A DNA stretch of 64,000 bases from Antarctobacter heliothermus (GCF_900188425.1 NZ_FZON01000022.1:1-64000); one strand, 5' to 3'; shown: positions 35,644-44,653, counted from the stretch's first letter. Numbers and translations: made by a program. Notes: generated from the sequence alone by a model not told the origin.

Positions 35644-36756
35644 TCAGGCCTCCTGCAGATGATGTTGGTAAAGCGTGTCGATCCGCGACAGGAACGCGTC
35701 CTCGGGGATCGCCTTGCGAAAGAACTCGGGCATGATCGCGCAGACCTCGTCGACAAAGCCCAGAAACCAGGGCGCGCGCGGCCGGGTCCATGCGTTGTCG
35801 ATGGTGTGAAACCCACCTTTGAAAAAACCAGCCGCATAAGGATTGCCCGCCTGCCCCAGCCATGTATGCCGGTTCGCGGGCTGGCCGTTGTTGCTCAGGT
35901 AGACGCCCGACTGCACCGGCTCTGACGAGATCCACTGCGCGAATTTCACGGCCTCCTCGGGGGCGCGGGTGCGGGCGGATACACCGATCCCCGCCCCCCC
36001 AAGGATTGCGCGCGGCAGGGAGGAGCCCGCGCACAATGGAAGATCGAAATAGCTTACCGGATGCGGGCGAAAGCCGGGCCGCGCGTAATTCACATAGCCA
36101 AACAGGCAGGGCGAACAGGCGAAATCGTCGCTTGTGCTCAGGGTCTCCAGCACCCGGATCGGGTTCATGTCGACCTGCTCATCGGGGCCAAGAGAGTACA
36201 GCGCCCGCAGCACGCGCAGCGCATATTCCCCGTTCTCCGGCGACACGAAATGCCGTCCGTCGCGCGGCATATCCTCTTCGCCCCGTCCCGCGACCAGCGT
36301 CATCAGCATGTCAAAGGCATCGACCGGCAACAGCGGCGTCAGCGGGCGGAACTGCGCGGCGTCTGCGTCCAGGAAATCCTCCCAGAGCTTTGGCAGAGGC
36401 ATGCCCATATCGGGCCTGTGGGCCGCCATCTGGCAGGCCGCGTCCAGCGCATAGGCCCAGCACTGTCCTTGCCACAGATAGCTTTCCGCCGATCCCCCCA
36501 GTGACGCAGAGGCATCGCTTGGCGCGGGCAACGGCAACAGTGCGCCGGTTTCTGCGATCTGCCCCACATGCGGATGGTCCAGCACGATGAAATCGTAGCG
36601 TTCGGCCAAATCGGCAATCGGCGCGTCGGCAAAAGCCTGCAAGGACCGCTTGTCCCAAGTGATCTTAACCCCCGCCTCCGCCGCGTAGGCGCTGGAGGCG
36701 GCCACCACAGGATCAAACCCGCGTGGATGGTCCCAGGTCATGCCTGTCAGCTTCAT
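35644..36756 (-). CDS. Solute-binding-protein-like fold without signal peptide
   Basis: 370 residues with type II extracellular solute-binding protein likeness (LAERYDFIVLDHPHVGQIAE, CWAYALDAACQMAAHRPDM, the LGGAGIGVSARTRAPEEAVKFAQWISSEPVQSG hinge/end region). The start at 36756 is fixed by GGGAGGAGG and there is no hydrophobic export signal: the protein begins MKLTGMTWDHPRG, directly on the first strand. It is therefore probably cytoplasmic, a binding-protein fold used as an intracellular sensor, carrier or enzyme. First gene of the operon, divergent from a TRAP operon that has its own exported binding protein. Confidence 0.75.
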   Translation of the reverse strand: MKLTGMTWDHPRGFDPVVAASSAYAAEAGVKITWDKRSLQAFADAPIADLAERYDFIVLDHPHVGQIAETGALLPLPAPSDASASLGGSAESYLWQGQCWAYALDAACQMAAHRPDMGMPLPKLWEDFLDADAAQFRPLTPLLPVDAFDMLMTLVAGRGEEDMPRDGRHFVSPENGEYALRVLRALYSLGPDEQVDMNPIRVLETLSTSDDFACSPCLFGYVNYARPGFRPHPVSYFDLPLCAGSSLPRAILGGAGIGVSARTRAPEEAVKFAQWISSEPVQSGVYLSNNGQPANRHTWLGQAGNPYAAGFFKGGFHTIDNAWTRPRAPWFLGFVDEVCAIMPEFFRKAIPEDAFLSRIDTLYQHHLQEA

Positions 36757-36820
36757 GTGGCCTCCTCCCGATTCTGGCGATGTCGGCCACACTGCCTCCC
36801 GGCTCTGCTATTTTCAAGTA

Positions 36821-36835
36821 TCAAAATTATTTTGA
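36821..36835. promoter_or_regulatory. Palindromic operator between divergent operons
   Basis: Perfect palindrome TCAAAAT-T-ATTTTGA in the 160-bp divergent promoter region, 65 bp upstream of the SBP-like gene start and 82 bp upstream of the TRAP binding-protein gene. AT-rich palindromes of this size fit IclR-family sites, and an IclR gene is in the plus-strand operon. Confidence 0.55.
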
Positions 36836-36916
36836 CATATGGAAATGACATGATACCCCAAGAGATGCCGCCAGGGACCGATGTGAGTCCCGGCTGCCAA
36901 CTCGATGGAGGAGGAC

Positions 36917-37912
36917 ATGATGACCTTTCGAACCGGCCCCTGCGGCCGCCTGATCGCCGCTGCGCTGCTCGCGCTGACGCCGCTGACCGCCCAAGCTGCC
37001 GATTTCACCTTTCGGCTTGCCCATGTGACGTCGGACAAGGAACCGATCCAGCAGGCGATGGAACGCTTTGCCAGCGCCGTCGCAACCCGCACCGACGGCG
37101 CTGTCGACATCCCGATTTTCCCCAATGCGCAGCTGGGGTCGAACCCGGAAGTGTTCGAACAGATCCGCGCCGGTGCGCCGGTGATCTCGATCTCGGACCC
37201 CGGCTACCTATCTGATTTCGTGGCCGATTTCGGCGTTCTAGGCGGGCCCTACCTGATGGATGATCCCCGCGATTTCGCCAAGATCGTCGAAAGCGACCTG
37301 TATGCCGATCTCAAGAACCGGCTGCGCGAAGAGGCGGGGATTGAACTGCTGTCCCTGAACTGGCTGTTCGGCTCGCGGCACATGCTTGCGGACAAGGCAA
37401 TCTCCAGCCCGGCGGACACCAAGGGCATGACCTTTCGCACCCCGCCGAACATCATGTGGGTCGAAACCTTTGACGCCATGGGCGCACGCCCGACGCAGGT
37501 CGCCTGGGGAGAGGTCTATTCCGCACTGTCGTCCGGCGTGGTCGACGGGGCAGAGGCCCCCCTGCCCTCGATCTACGGTGCCAAGCTGCACGAGACCAAA
37601 AAGACGATCTCGCTGACCGGCCATTTCAAAGGCTTCACCGGGCTGATGATGAACGCAGAGCTATACGCCTCCCTGCCCGAGGACGTGCAACAGGCGCTAT
37701 CGGAAGAGGCGCTTTCCGCCGGGGTCTACATGACCGACCTGATGCTGAACTCGCAAGAGGAATGGATCGCCAAGCTGGAATCCGAAGGCGTGACCTTCAA
37801 CCGCGACGTGGACATCCCCGCCTTTCAGGAGGCCACCGCCGGGGTCTACACCAAGTTCCCCGACTGGTCCGACGGCCTGTATGACCGCGTCCGCGCGATC
37901 CTCGACAACTGA
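36917..37912 (+). CDS. TRAP transporter solute-binding protein (DctP family)
   Basis: 331 residues, signal peptide (LIAAALLALTPLTAQAAD), DctP fold: FRLAHVTSDKEPIQQAMERFA, NAQLGSNPEVFEQI, and the ligand-site stretch MTFRTPPNIMWVETFDAMG with the conserved Arg. Carries an organic acid to the DctQM pair. The ATG at 36917 (or 36920) is preceded by GGAGGAGG. First gene of a plus-strand operon with acyl-CoA enzymes, so the substrate is probably a carboxylate that is activated by CoA transfer. Confidence 0.92.
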   Translation: MMTFRTGPCGRLIAAALLALTPLTAQAADFTFRLAHVTSDKEPIQQAMERFASAVATRTDGAVDIPIFPNAQLGSNPEVFEQIRAGAPVISISDPGYLSDFVADFGVLGGPYLMDDPRDFAKIVESDLYADLKNRLREEAGIELLSLNWLFGSRHMLADKAISSPADTKGMTFRTPPNIMWVETFDAMGARPTQVAWGEVYSALSSGVVDGAEAPLPSIYGAKLHETKKTISLTGHFKGFTGLMMNAELYASLPEDVQQALSEEALSAGVYMTDLMLNSQEEWIAKLESEGVTFNRDVDIPAFQEATAGVYTKFPDWSDGLYDRVRAILDN

Positions 37913-37921
37913 ACCGGACCC

Positions 37922-37947
37922 GTCCGGGCGCAGCGCCGCGCCCGGAC
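37922..37947 (+). terminator. Hairpin between TRAP binding-protein and permease genes
   Basis: Perfect 10-bp stem GTCCGGGCGC / GCGCCCGGAC with a 6-nt loop, 9 bp after the binding-protein stop and without a T-tract. Same placement as the hairpin in the other TRAP operon. Confidence 0.6.
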
Positions 37948-37963
37948 CGCAGGAGACCCCGAC

Positions 37964-38446
37964 ATGAACGCAATCGCCACATGGGCGCGCCGGGCCGAAC
38001 GGCTGGTGTCCTTTGCCGCCCTCGCCGCGCTGACCGGATCGGTGCTGTGGGGCGTCCTGACCCGCTACGGGACAGAAAAACCCGCAGTCTGGACGACGGA
38101 ACTGTCGGGGATCCTGTTCACATGGGTCGTCTATATCGGTGCCATGACCGCCCACCGCGAAGGCCGCCATATCCGCGTCAGCCTGCTGGTCGATCTGCTG
38201 CCCCCTGCCCTGCGACGCGCCGTCATGCTGTTTGCCGACGCCAGCGTGCTGGCCTTTCTGGCCTACGTCACATGGCTCAGCTTTCTGATGATGCAAAAAG
38301 GCGCCACCCGCCCCTCGCCCGTGCTGGATATTCCGTTTTCATGGGTCTACCTCGCGACGGTCATCGCCTTTGCCGGCATGACCATCAGCCAGACAGTCCG
38401 CCTGTTGGACCGCGCAACGGCCGAACACCCGGAGGACGTGCTATGA
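37964..38446 (+). CDS. TRAP transporter small permease (DctQ family)
   Basis: 160 residues, four hydrophobic segments, with WTTELSGILFTWVVYIGAMTAHREGRHIRV as the DctQ signature. Ribosome site AGGAGA. The ATGA overlap with DctM shows tight coupling. Confidence 0.9.
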   Translation: MNAIATWARRAERLVSFAALAALTGSVLWGVLTRYGTEKPAVWTTELSGILFTWVVYIGAMTAHREGRHIRVSLLVDLLPPALRRAVMLFADASVLAFLAYVTWLSFLMMQKGATRPSPVLDIPFSWVYLATVIAFAGMTISQTVRLLDRATAEHPEDVL

Positions 38447-39723
38447 GCCTCGCCCCCGTTCTGATCCTGCTGTTCGGCATCGCCATCGGCATTCCCGTCG
38501 CCATGGCCATCGGCATGGCCGCGCTGTCGTTTTTTCTGCTGTCGGGCGCCATGCCGCCAGAGATCTTTGTCCAGCGCATGGTTGCCGTCACCCATTCCTT
38601 TCCACTGCTGGCGGTGCCGTTGTTCGTGATGACCGGCGTCGTGATGAACTATGCCGGTATCACCCGCCGCATGATGGGCTTTGCCGAGGCCATGACCGGC
38701 CATTGGAAAGGTGGGCTGGCGCAGGTCAACGTCCTGCTGTCGACGCTGATGGGCGGCGTGTCCGGCTCAGCCAACGCCGACGCCGCCATGCAGTCCAAGG
38801 TGCTGGTGCCGGAAATGACCCGCCGCGGCTATGACCTTGCCTTTTCCAGCGCGGTCACCGCCTCGTCCTCGATCATCTCGGTCATCATCCCACCGGGGAT
38901 CGGGCTGATCCTCTATGGCTTCATGGGGGATGTTTCCATCGGGCGGCTGTTCCTTGCGGGGATCGTGCCGGGCGTGGTGATCTGCGCCGCCATGATGGTC
39001 GCCGTGGCGATCCGGGCGCGCCAGCTGGGCCTGCAACCGGCCTTTGACCACCCGATGCCCTGGGCGGGCCGCGCCCACGCCTTTCGCGGCGCCTTTCTTG
39101 CCCTGCTGGTGCCCGTCGGCATCGTGCTGGGCATCCGTCTGGGGTTCTTTACCCCGACAGAGGCGGGCGCGATGGCCGTCCTGTTCGCGATCATCGTCGG
39201 GCTGATCCACGGCGACCTGCGCCTTGCCCATATCCGCCCCATCCTTGAACAGACCATGCAGGCGACCGCCGTGATCCTGCTGGTGATCTGCGCCGCCAAT
39301 GCCTTTGGCTTTTACATGACGTGGGAGCGTATCCCCGCGCAGGTGGCCGAGGTCATGCTGTCGCTGACCTCTGAACCGCTGCTGCTGCTGTTGATCATCA
39401 ACTTGCTGCTGATCATCGCGGGCATGTTCATCGAAGGCTCTGCCGCGCTGATCCTGCTGACGCCGATCCTTGTGCCCGTCATAACCAAGCTGGGCGTCGA
39501 TCCGGTACATTTCGGCATCGTCATGGTGTTCAACCTGACCATCGCCGGGGTCACGCCGCCCCTTGGCACGCTGATGTTCACCACCTGCATGATCACCGGC
39601 ACGCCAATCGGCAAATTCATCCGGGCCTCGCTGCCGTTTTACATCGTCCTCTTCGGGATGCTGATCGTGCTGACCTATGTGCCGCAGCTTTCGCTCTGGC
39701 TGCCCAACCTGCAATTTGACTGA
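38443..39723 (+). CDS. TRAP transporter large permease (DctM family)
   Basis: 426 residues, about 12 membrane helices. Family motifs: GGVSGSANADAAMQSKVLVPEM, IIPPGIGLILYGF, FFTPTEAGAMAVLFA and NLTIAGVTPPLGTLMF. The start at 38443 overlaps the DctQ stop. Followed 8 bp later by the enoyl-CoA hydratase gene. Confidence 0.92.
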   Translation: MSLAPVLILLFGIAIGIPVAMAIGMAALSFFLLSGAMPPEIFVQRMVAVTHSFPLLAVPLFVMTGVVMNYAGITRRMMGFAEAMTGHWKGGLAQVNVLLSTLMGGVSGSANADAAMQSKVLVPEMTRRGYDLAFSSAVTASSSIISVIIPPGIGLILYGFMGDVSIGRLFLAGIVPGVVICAAMMVAVAIRARQLGLQPAFDHPMPWAGRAHAFRGAFLALLVPVGIVLGIRLGFFTPTEAGAMAVLFAIIVGLIHGDLRLAHIRPILEQTMQATAVILLVICAANAFGFYMTWERIPAQVAEVMLSLTSEPLLLLLIINLLLIIAGMFIEGSAALILLTPILVPVITKLGVDPVHFGIVMVFNLTIAGVTPPLGTLMFTTCMITGTPIGKFIRASLPFYIVLFGMLIVLTYVPQLSLWLPNLQFD

Positions 39724-39731
39724 GGCCCGAC

Positions 39732-40487
39732 ATGACAAACGACACTGATGGCGCCGTGCGCTTTGACCTCACCGGCAACGTGGCTGAGATCGTGCTGGAC
39801 CGCCCAGCCAAGCACAACGCCCTGACCCCCGCCATGTACCGCAAGATCGCAGCCTGTTGCGCAGAGGTGAATGACACCGCGCAGGCCAATGTGGTGATCT
39901 TTCGCGGCGCCGGAGAGCGCGCCTTTTGCGCCGGGTCCGACATCAAGGCGCTGGAGGGCTACGAGGATTTCTGGGCATGGCGCAACCGCTTTGACTATAT
40001 CCCGCCGATCCTGTCCCTGCGCAAACCGGCCATCGCCGCCGTCAAGGGCTGGGCGCTTGGCGGCGGTCTGGAAATCGCGCTGGCCTGCGATTTGCGCGTG
40101 GTCGCCCGCTCTGCGGTCTTTGCCGCGCCCGAGGTGCAGCTTGGCTGGAACGGCGCGGGCGGGGCGGCCCAACACATGACCCGCCTTTGCGGTCAGGGTC
40201 AGGCGTTGAAATATCTGCTGACCGGCGACAGGTTCGACGCGACAGAGGCCGCCCGCATCGGCATGGTCGAATACCTTGTCGACCCCGGAGAGGAACTGAC
40301 CCGCGCCCGCGCACTGGCGCAACAGATCGCCGGATACGCCCCTCATGCCACCCAGGCGGTCAAGGCGGCGGTGCGCGGCGCGATGGATTTGACCCTCGAA
40401 CAGGGCCTCAGAAACGAAAACGAGCTTATGTCCCTCTGTTTCGCCAAGGCGGAACAGTCCAGACTGCGGACCGCAGACAGGGAATGA
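39732..40487 (+). CDS. Enoyl-CoA hydratase/isomerase (crotonase family)
   Basis: 251 residues. Oxyanion-hole segments FCAGSDIKAL (65-73) and KGWALGGGLEIALACD, with the glutamate E114 present. The usual second-loop GAGG is present (WNGAGGAAQHM). Hydrates or isomerises an acyl-CoA made by one of the downstream CoA transferases. In operon with the TRAP genes and IclR regulator, spacing 3-8 bp. Confidence 0.92.
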   Translation: MTNDTDGAVRFDLTGNVAEIVLDRPAKHNALTPAMYRKIAACCAEVNDTAQANVVIFRGAGERAFCAGSDIKALEGYEDFWAWRNRFDYIPPILSLRKPAIAAVKGWALGGGLEIALACDLRVVARSAVFAAPEVQLGWNGAGGAAQHMTRLCGQGQALKYLLTGDRFDATEAARIGMVEYLVDPGEELTRARALAQQIAGYAPHATQAVKAAVRGAMDLTLEQGLRNENELMSLCFAKAEQSRLRTADRE

Positions 40488-40490
40488 GCC

Positions 40491-41273
40491 ATGACCAAGA
40501 CCGACGACACCAAAAAGAAATCCACTGTCCCCGCCGTAGAAAAGGCGCTGGACGTGCTGGAACTGCTGACAGAGGCGCCAGGCGGCCTGACGATGAACGA
40601 AATCGTCGATGCCCTGAACCGAACGATGGGAGAGATTTACCGCGTCGTCATCTACCTGACCGAACGCGGCTATCTGCAACAGGACCCCCAAACCAGCCGC
40701 TATGCGCTGACCCTGCGCCTGTTCGAACTGTCGCACCGCCACGATCCGACCGAACGGCTGATCCACGGCGCACTGCCGCTGCTGGAACGGATCGCGGCCC
40801 GCACCAGCCAGTCGTGCCACCTTGGCGTGCTGAACCGTGACAATGTGCTGGTTCTGACCAGCGTGGCCAGCCCCCTGCCCGCCGGATACGCCGTGCGCAC
40901 CGGCGCGCTGTTCCCGGTCAGCCAGACCAGTTCCGGCCATGTGATCCTGGCCTTTTCCGACGAGGACACGCAGGCCCGCCACATCGCCCGCCAGCCCAAG
41001 GCCGACCACGACGCCCTGCGCGCGCGCCTGACCCGCATCCGCGAGACGGGTTTTGAGGACGTGCCCAGCACCATGATCGCAGGCGTCCGCAACCTTTGTG
41101 TACCGGTGTTTGACGCACGCGGCGTGGTGGCGGCGATCACCTCGGGCTTTATCCACCAGATCGGCACGGCTTCCACCGCCGAGGACACGCTGTCGGCCAT
41201 TCGCGTGGCCGCGCAGGATCTGTCACGCAGTTTGGGCTTCAGCCCCGGCGACGATCCGGCAAAAACACCATAA
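40491..41273 (+). CDS. IclR-family transcriptional regulator
   Basis: 260 residues. N-terminal winged helix (VPAVEKALDVLELL, GGLTMNEIVDALNRTMGEIYRVVIYLTERGYL) followed by the IclR effector domain (ERIAARTSQSCHLGVLNRDNVLVL, SSGHVILAF, CVPVFDARGVVAAI). It lies inside the operon it probably regulates; candidate target is the palindrome at 36821. Start 3 bp after the hydratase stop. Confidence 0.92.
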   Translation: MTKTDDTKKKSTVPAVEKALDVLELLTEAPGGLTMNEIVDALNRTMGEIYRVVIYLTERGYLQQDPQTSRYALTLRLFELSHRHDPTERLIHGALPLLERIAARTSQSCHLGVLNRDNVLVLTSVASPLPAGYAVRTGALFPVSQTSSGHVILAFSDEDTQARHIARQPKADHDALRARLTRIRETGFEDVPSTMIAGVRNLCVPVFDARGVVAAITSGFIHQIGTASTAEDTLSAIRVAAQDLSRSLGFSPGDDPAKTP

Positions 41274-41295
41274 CGCATTGATATAAGGTGACTAA

Positions 41296-42444
41296 ATGAC
41301 TTCTGCCTCCCCTGCCCTGCCGTTGAGCGGCCTGCGTGTTCTGGATTTTTCGCAATTCCTTGCCGGACCCGTCGCGGCGCTGCGCCTTTGTGACCTCGGG
41401 GCCGAAGTCATCAAGGTAGAGCGCCCGCAAGGCGGCGATCTTTGCCGGTCCATGGTGGTCAATGACCAACGGCTCGACGGGGACAGCCTTGTGTTTCACA
41501 CCTTCAACCGCGGCAAGAAAAGCGTCGCCGCCGATCTGAAACAACCCGCCGATCTGGACCGCATTCGGACCCTGATCGCATCCACCGACGTGATGATCCA
41601 CAACTTTCGCCCCGGTGTGATGGAGCGTATCGGCCTTGACTACGAAACCGTGCGCGCACTGAACCCACGTCTGGTTTACGGCTCTGTCTCTGGCTACGGC
41701 GCCACGGGTCCGTGGCGCGACAAACCCGGTCAGGATCTGCTGGTGCAGGCGCTGTCCGGCATCGCGTGGCTGAACGGCAATGCCGCTGACGGCCCGGTGC
41801 CGACCGGCTTTGCCATGCTGGACGTGGCCACCGCCGGGCATCTGGTGCAGGGCATCCTTGCCTGTCTTGTCCGCCGCGGGATCAGCGGCACCGGCGGTCT
41901 GGTCGAGGTCGATCTGATGTCCGCCGCGCTGGACATGACCTTTGAACAGCTCACCTGTTTTCTCAACGATGGCGAGACGCCGCCGCGCCGCCACGCCCAA
42001 GGCAACGCCAACCCCTATCAGCCCGCGCCCTACGGTCTGTATCACGCCGCTGACGGCTGGATGGCGCTGGCCATGTGTCCGCTGGCAAAACTGGCCGAGC
42101 TACTGGACGCCCCGCAAATTGCCGACTTTCCGCAATCCGATGCCTTTACCCGTTTGGACGAGATCAAGTCCGTCGTCGGCGACGTGCTGAAAACCCGGCC
42201 CCGGCAGCACTGGCTGGACATCCTCGAAGCTGCGGGCATCTGGTGCGCTCCGGTGCTGGACTGGCCCGCCTTTACGCAGACCGATGGGTTCGCCGCGCTT
42301 GACCCGTTGCAGACCATCCGCACGCACAGCGGCGCCACCGCCCGCACCACCCGATGCCCTATCCGCATCGACGGCCAGACCCTGCGCAATCCCGCAAGCG
42401 CGCCGGTGTTGGGGGCCGATACCGACACGTTCCTGACCCCATGA
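41296..42444 (+). CDS. Family III CoA transferase (CaiB/BaiF), copy 1
   Basis: 382 residues. Opening LRVLDFSQFLAGPVAALRL-CDLGAEVIKVE and the catalytic Asp D147 in KPGQDLLVQALSG, as in formyl-CoA transferase. Transfers CoA between carboxylates. It overlaps copy 2 by 4 bp. The two share unusual family-internal strings such as GGDLCR, NFRPGV and NGNAADGPVP/SGNAADGPVP, so they probably arose by duplication. Confidence 0.93.
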   Translation: MTSASPALPLSGLRVLDFSQFLAGPVAALRLCDLGAEVIKVERPQGGDLCRSMVVNDQRLDGDSLVFHTFNRGKKSVAADLKQPADLDRIRTLIASTDVMIHNFRPGVMERIGLDYETVRALNPRLVYGSVSGYGATGPWRDKPGQDLLVQALSGIAWLNGNAADGPVPTGFAMLDVATAGHLVQGILACLVRRGISGTGGLVEVDLMSAALDMTFEQLTCFLNDGETPPRRHAQGNANPYQPAPYGLYHAADGWMALAMCPLAKLAELLDAPQIADFPQSDAFTRLDEIKSVVGDVLKTRPRQHWLDILEAAGIWCAPVLDWPAFTQTDGFAALDPLQTIRTHSGATARTTRCPIRIDGQTLRNPASAPVLGADTDTFLTP

Positions 42445-43538
42445 CCGCACCGCTTTCAGGGATCACTGTCGTCGATTTCAGCCAGTTCCTGTCCGGCCCT
42501 TATGCCTCGCTCCGGTTGTTGGACATGGGCGCGCGCGTCATCAAGATCGAGAACCCGCATGGCGGCGATCTCTGTCGCCGCCACTACGTGTCCGACACCC
42601 GGATCAAGGGCGACTCGACCTTGTTTCACGCCATCAACCGGGGCAAGGAAAGCATCGCTCTGGACCTGAAAACGACCGATGGCCTGAACGCCGCGCGCCG
42701 CCTGATCGCCCGTGCGGATGTGGTCATCCAGAACTTTCGCCCCGGTGTGATCGACCGATTGGGGCTATCCTATGAACAGGTCCGTGATTTCAAGCCGGAC
42801 GTTGTCTATGGCTCGATCTCCGGCTACGGCGACAGCGGACAGTGGGCCGCCCTGCCCGGTCAGGATCTTCTGGCGCAGGCGCGATCTGGCCTGATGTGGT
42901 TGAGCGGAAATGCCGCCGACGGTCCGGTTCCCATGGGATTGCCAATCGCCGATATCTCTGCCGGGGCCTGCCTGACGCAGGGCTTGTTGGCCGCCCTGTT
43001 TCGCCATGCCCGCACCGGGCGCGGTGGGCATGTCCAAACCTCCTTGCTGGAGGCGCTGATGGACATGCAGTTCGAGTTTCTCAGCACATGGCTGACCAAT
43101 GCGGAAACCCCGCCGCAGCGCATGGAACAGGGATCGGCCCACGGCTACCTTGGTGCGCCTTACGGCGTCTATGCCTGCGCCTCTGGACATCTGGCGTTGG
43201 CCATGACCCCGCTGGAGCGTCTGCGCGACGTGCTGAACCTGCCTGATCTCATCGGAGATCCGTTTAAGGACCGCGAAAAGCTGCGCAGTCAGATCGCTGA
43301 TTGTCTGGCCTCTCGGCCCGCCGCTGACTGGGAAAAGGAACTGGGGGCCAGAGGTATCTGGTGCGCACGGGTTCTGACCTGGGAAGAAATGCGCGCCAAC
43401 GGTGGAGAGGTGGTTCGTCAGATGCTGCCCCCGGCATCGCCGATACGGATCGAGGGCAAACGCCCGGTCCCTGCCCCTCAAGGACCAGTCCTGAACCAAC
43501 ATGGCGCAGAGTTGAGGGCAGAGTTTTCGCTGGGCTGA
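42441..43538 (+). CDS. Family III CoA transferase (CaiB/BaiF), copy 2
   Basis: 365 residues. ITVVDFSQFLSGPYASLRLLDMGARVIKIE opening, catalytic Asp D142 in LPGQDLLAQARSG. Paralogue of the upstream gene. The pair could form a heterodimer or act on successive acids. Last gene of the TRAP-CoA operon; it ends 7 bp before the first parS-like site of the repABC cassette. Confidence 0.93.
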   Translation: MTAPLSGITVVDFSQFLSGPYASLRLLDMGARVIKIENPHGGDLCRRHYVSDTRIKGDSTLFHAINRGKESIALDLKTTDGLNAARRLIARADVVIQNFRPGVIDRLGLSYEQVRDFKPDVVYGSISGYGDSGQWAALPGQDLLAQARSGLMWLSGNAADGPVPMGLPIADISAGACLTQGLLAALFRHARTGRGGHVQTSLLEALMDMQFEFLSTWLTNAETPPQRMEQGSAHGYLGAPYGVYACASGHLALAMTPLERLRDVLNLPDLIGDPFKDREKLRSQIADCLASRPAADWEKELGARGIWCARVLTWEEMRANGGEVVRQMLPPASPIRIEGKRPVPAPQGPVLNQHGAELRAEFSLG

Positions 43539-43545
43539 CGTGGCA

Positions 43546-43561
43546 ATTGTCAGCTGACAAC
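43546..43561. promoter_or_regulatory. parS-like partition site 1
   Basis: ATTGTCAGCTGACAAC matches 15 of 16 positions of the alphaproteobacterial repABC parS consensus GTTNNCNGCNGNNAAC, with a perfect TTGTCAGCTGACAA core. Probably bound by RepB for plasmid segregation. Confidence 0.85.
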
Positions 43562-43591
43562 TTTTCGCGCACCCTCGCCGGATTGACGATC

Positions 43592-44653
43592 TCATACCAG
43601 ATTGTCAGCTGACAATTCCGGCCTCTCCAGTGATTTCACCATCCCCCGAAGGTTCAACTGTCCTTGAACCGCTCGTTTGCTCAGACCGCGTAGATAGGCC
43701 CCGGGTTTGCGGATGTCAGAGAGCTTTTCAAGGATGCACAGCACCGCCACACTGGCCCCGTGCGAACCGATCCTGTGCCGCGCATCCTCAAAGGTGGTGC
43801 GATCGATCCCCATCATAGGATAGAGCATCTGTGCCACCCGGATCAGACCCGACCAGTCCTTGGGAGCCTCGGGAAAGAAACTCTTGTATTCCTTGCACGT
43901 CCCCAACACCTGATCCAGCGCAACCGCTTCCTGATTTCGCGTGTCTGGCTCTTTACTTACAGATTCAGCTTTATTTGTACTCTGTATGTGCCGCTCATTT
44001 TCGCTGTCGATGGCGCTCATTTCTTCTGCCGGTGCATGGATTTTCCGAGCGTTGTCCACGTGGTTTTCCAGCGGTTCCAGCACCGCGCGGAGGGTTTCGG
44101 CGTCGACCTTGCGGCGCAGTATCCGGCGGCTGTCCTCGATCAGAGGGTGATCCACTGGCAGCAAGTCGCCTTCGATCAGGCGCATCCGGGTCGCTGCGAT
44201 CCGGGCGCGGAGGGCGTCGATTTCCTGCTGCCGGAGATGCTCGTCGCTTGCAGCCTTGAACACCTCGTCAGCCAATCGGACCAGCGGGCTGAGGTCAAAG
44301 CCAAAGGCCAATCCGCCAAAACGTGCAAAGCGTTTGCGGTTGGCGCTGTCCTGACGGCTGACAATGCCACATCTGACCAGCGTCGCCAGATGCCGGCGCA
44401 GGGTGCTTTCGGGCATGCCGTTCAGGCGTTGCGACAACGTCCGGTTGGAGGGAAACACCACCGCCACACCAGGCACATTTGGCAGGGCGCGTTCGGGGTA
44501 AAAGGTCAGCAGGGCGCGCAGCACGGTCAGGGTCCTGTGGTTCAGACCGAAACTGTTTGCGGCACGGGTCAACGTGTCGAGCAGCACCCACTTGTCATGC
44601 GATGCGCAAGGCTCGACCGGCTGCCCGAATGGGATTCGGGACATTTCTGTCAT
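43592..44653 (-). CDS. repC: Replication initiator RepC of a repABC replicon
   Basis: 353 residues from ATG 44653 (a TTG at 44674 and ATG at 44644 are alternatives). N-terminal helix-turn-helix part (GLNHRTLTVLRALLTFYPER, VVFPSNRTLSQRLNGMPESTLRRHLATL), middle charged linker, C-terminal helical domain ending GAYLRGLSKRAVQGQLNLRG. RepC binds the origin inside its own gene in this plasmid class. The last codons (ELSADNL) overlap parS site 2. Its synthesis is limited by the antisense ctRNA upstream. Confidence 0.95.
   Translation of the reverse strand: MTEMSRIPFGQPVEPCASHDKWVLLDTLTRAANSFGLNHRTLTVLRALLTFYPERALPNVPGVAVVFPSNRTLSQRLNGMPESTLRRHLATLVRCGIVSRQDSANRKRFARFGGLAFGFDLSPLVRLADEVFKAASDEHLRQQEIDALRARIAATRMRLIEGDLLPVDHPLIEDSRRILRRKVDAETLRAVLEPLENHVDNARKIHAPAEEMSAIDSENERHIQSTNKAESVSKEPDTRNQEAVALDQVLGTCKEYKSFFPEAPKDWSGLIRVAQMLYPMMGIDRTTFEDARHRIGSHGASVAVLCILEKLSDIRKPGAYLRGLSKRAVQGQLNLRGMVKSLERPELSADNLV
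43601..43616. promoter_or_regulatory. parS-like partition site 2, inside the 3' end of repC
   Basis: ATTGTCAGCTGACAAT, a perfect 16-bp palindrome, 55 bp from site 1 (start to start). It differs from site 1 only at the last base and overlaps the codons for the final residues of RepC. Confidence 0.85.
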
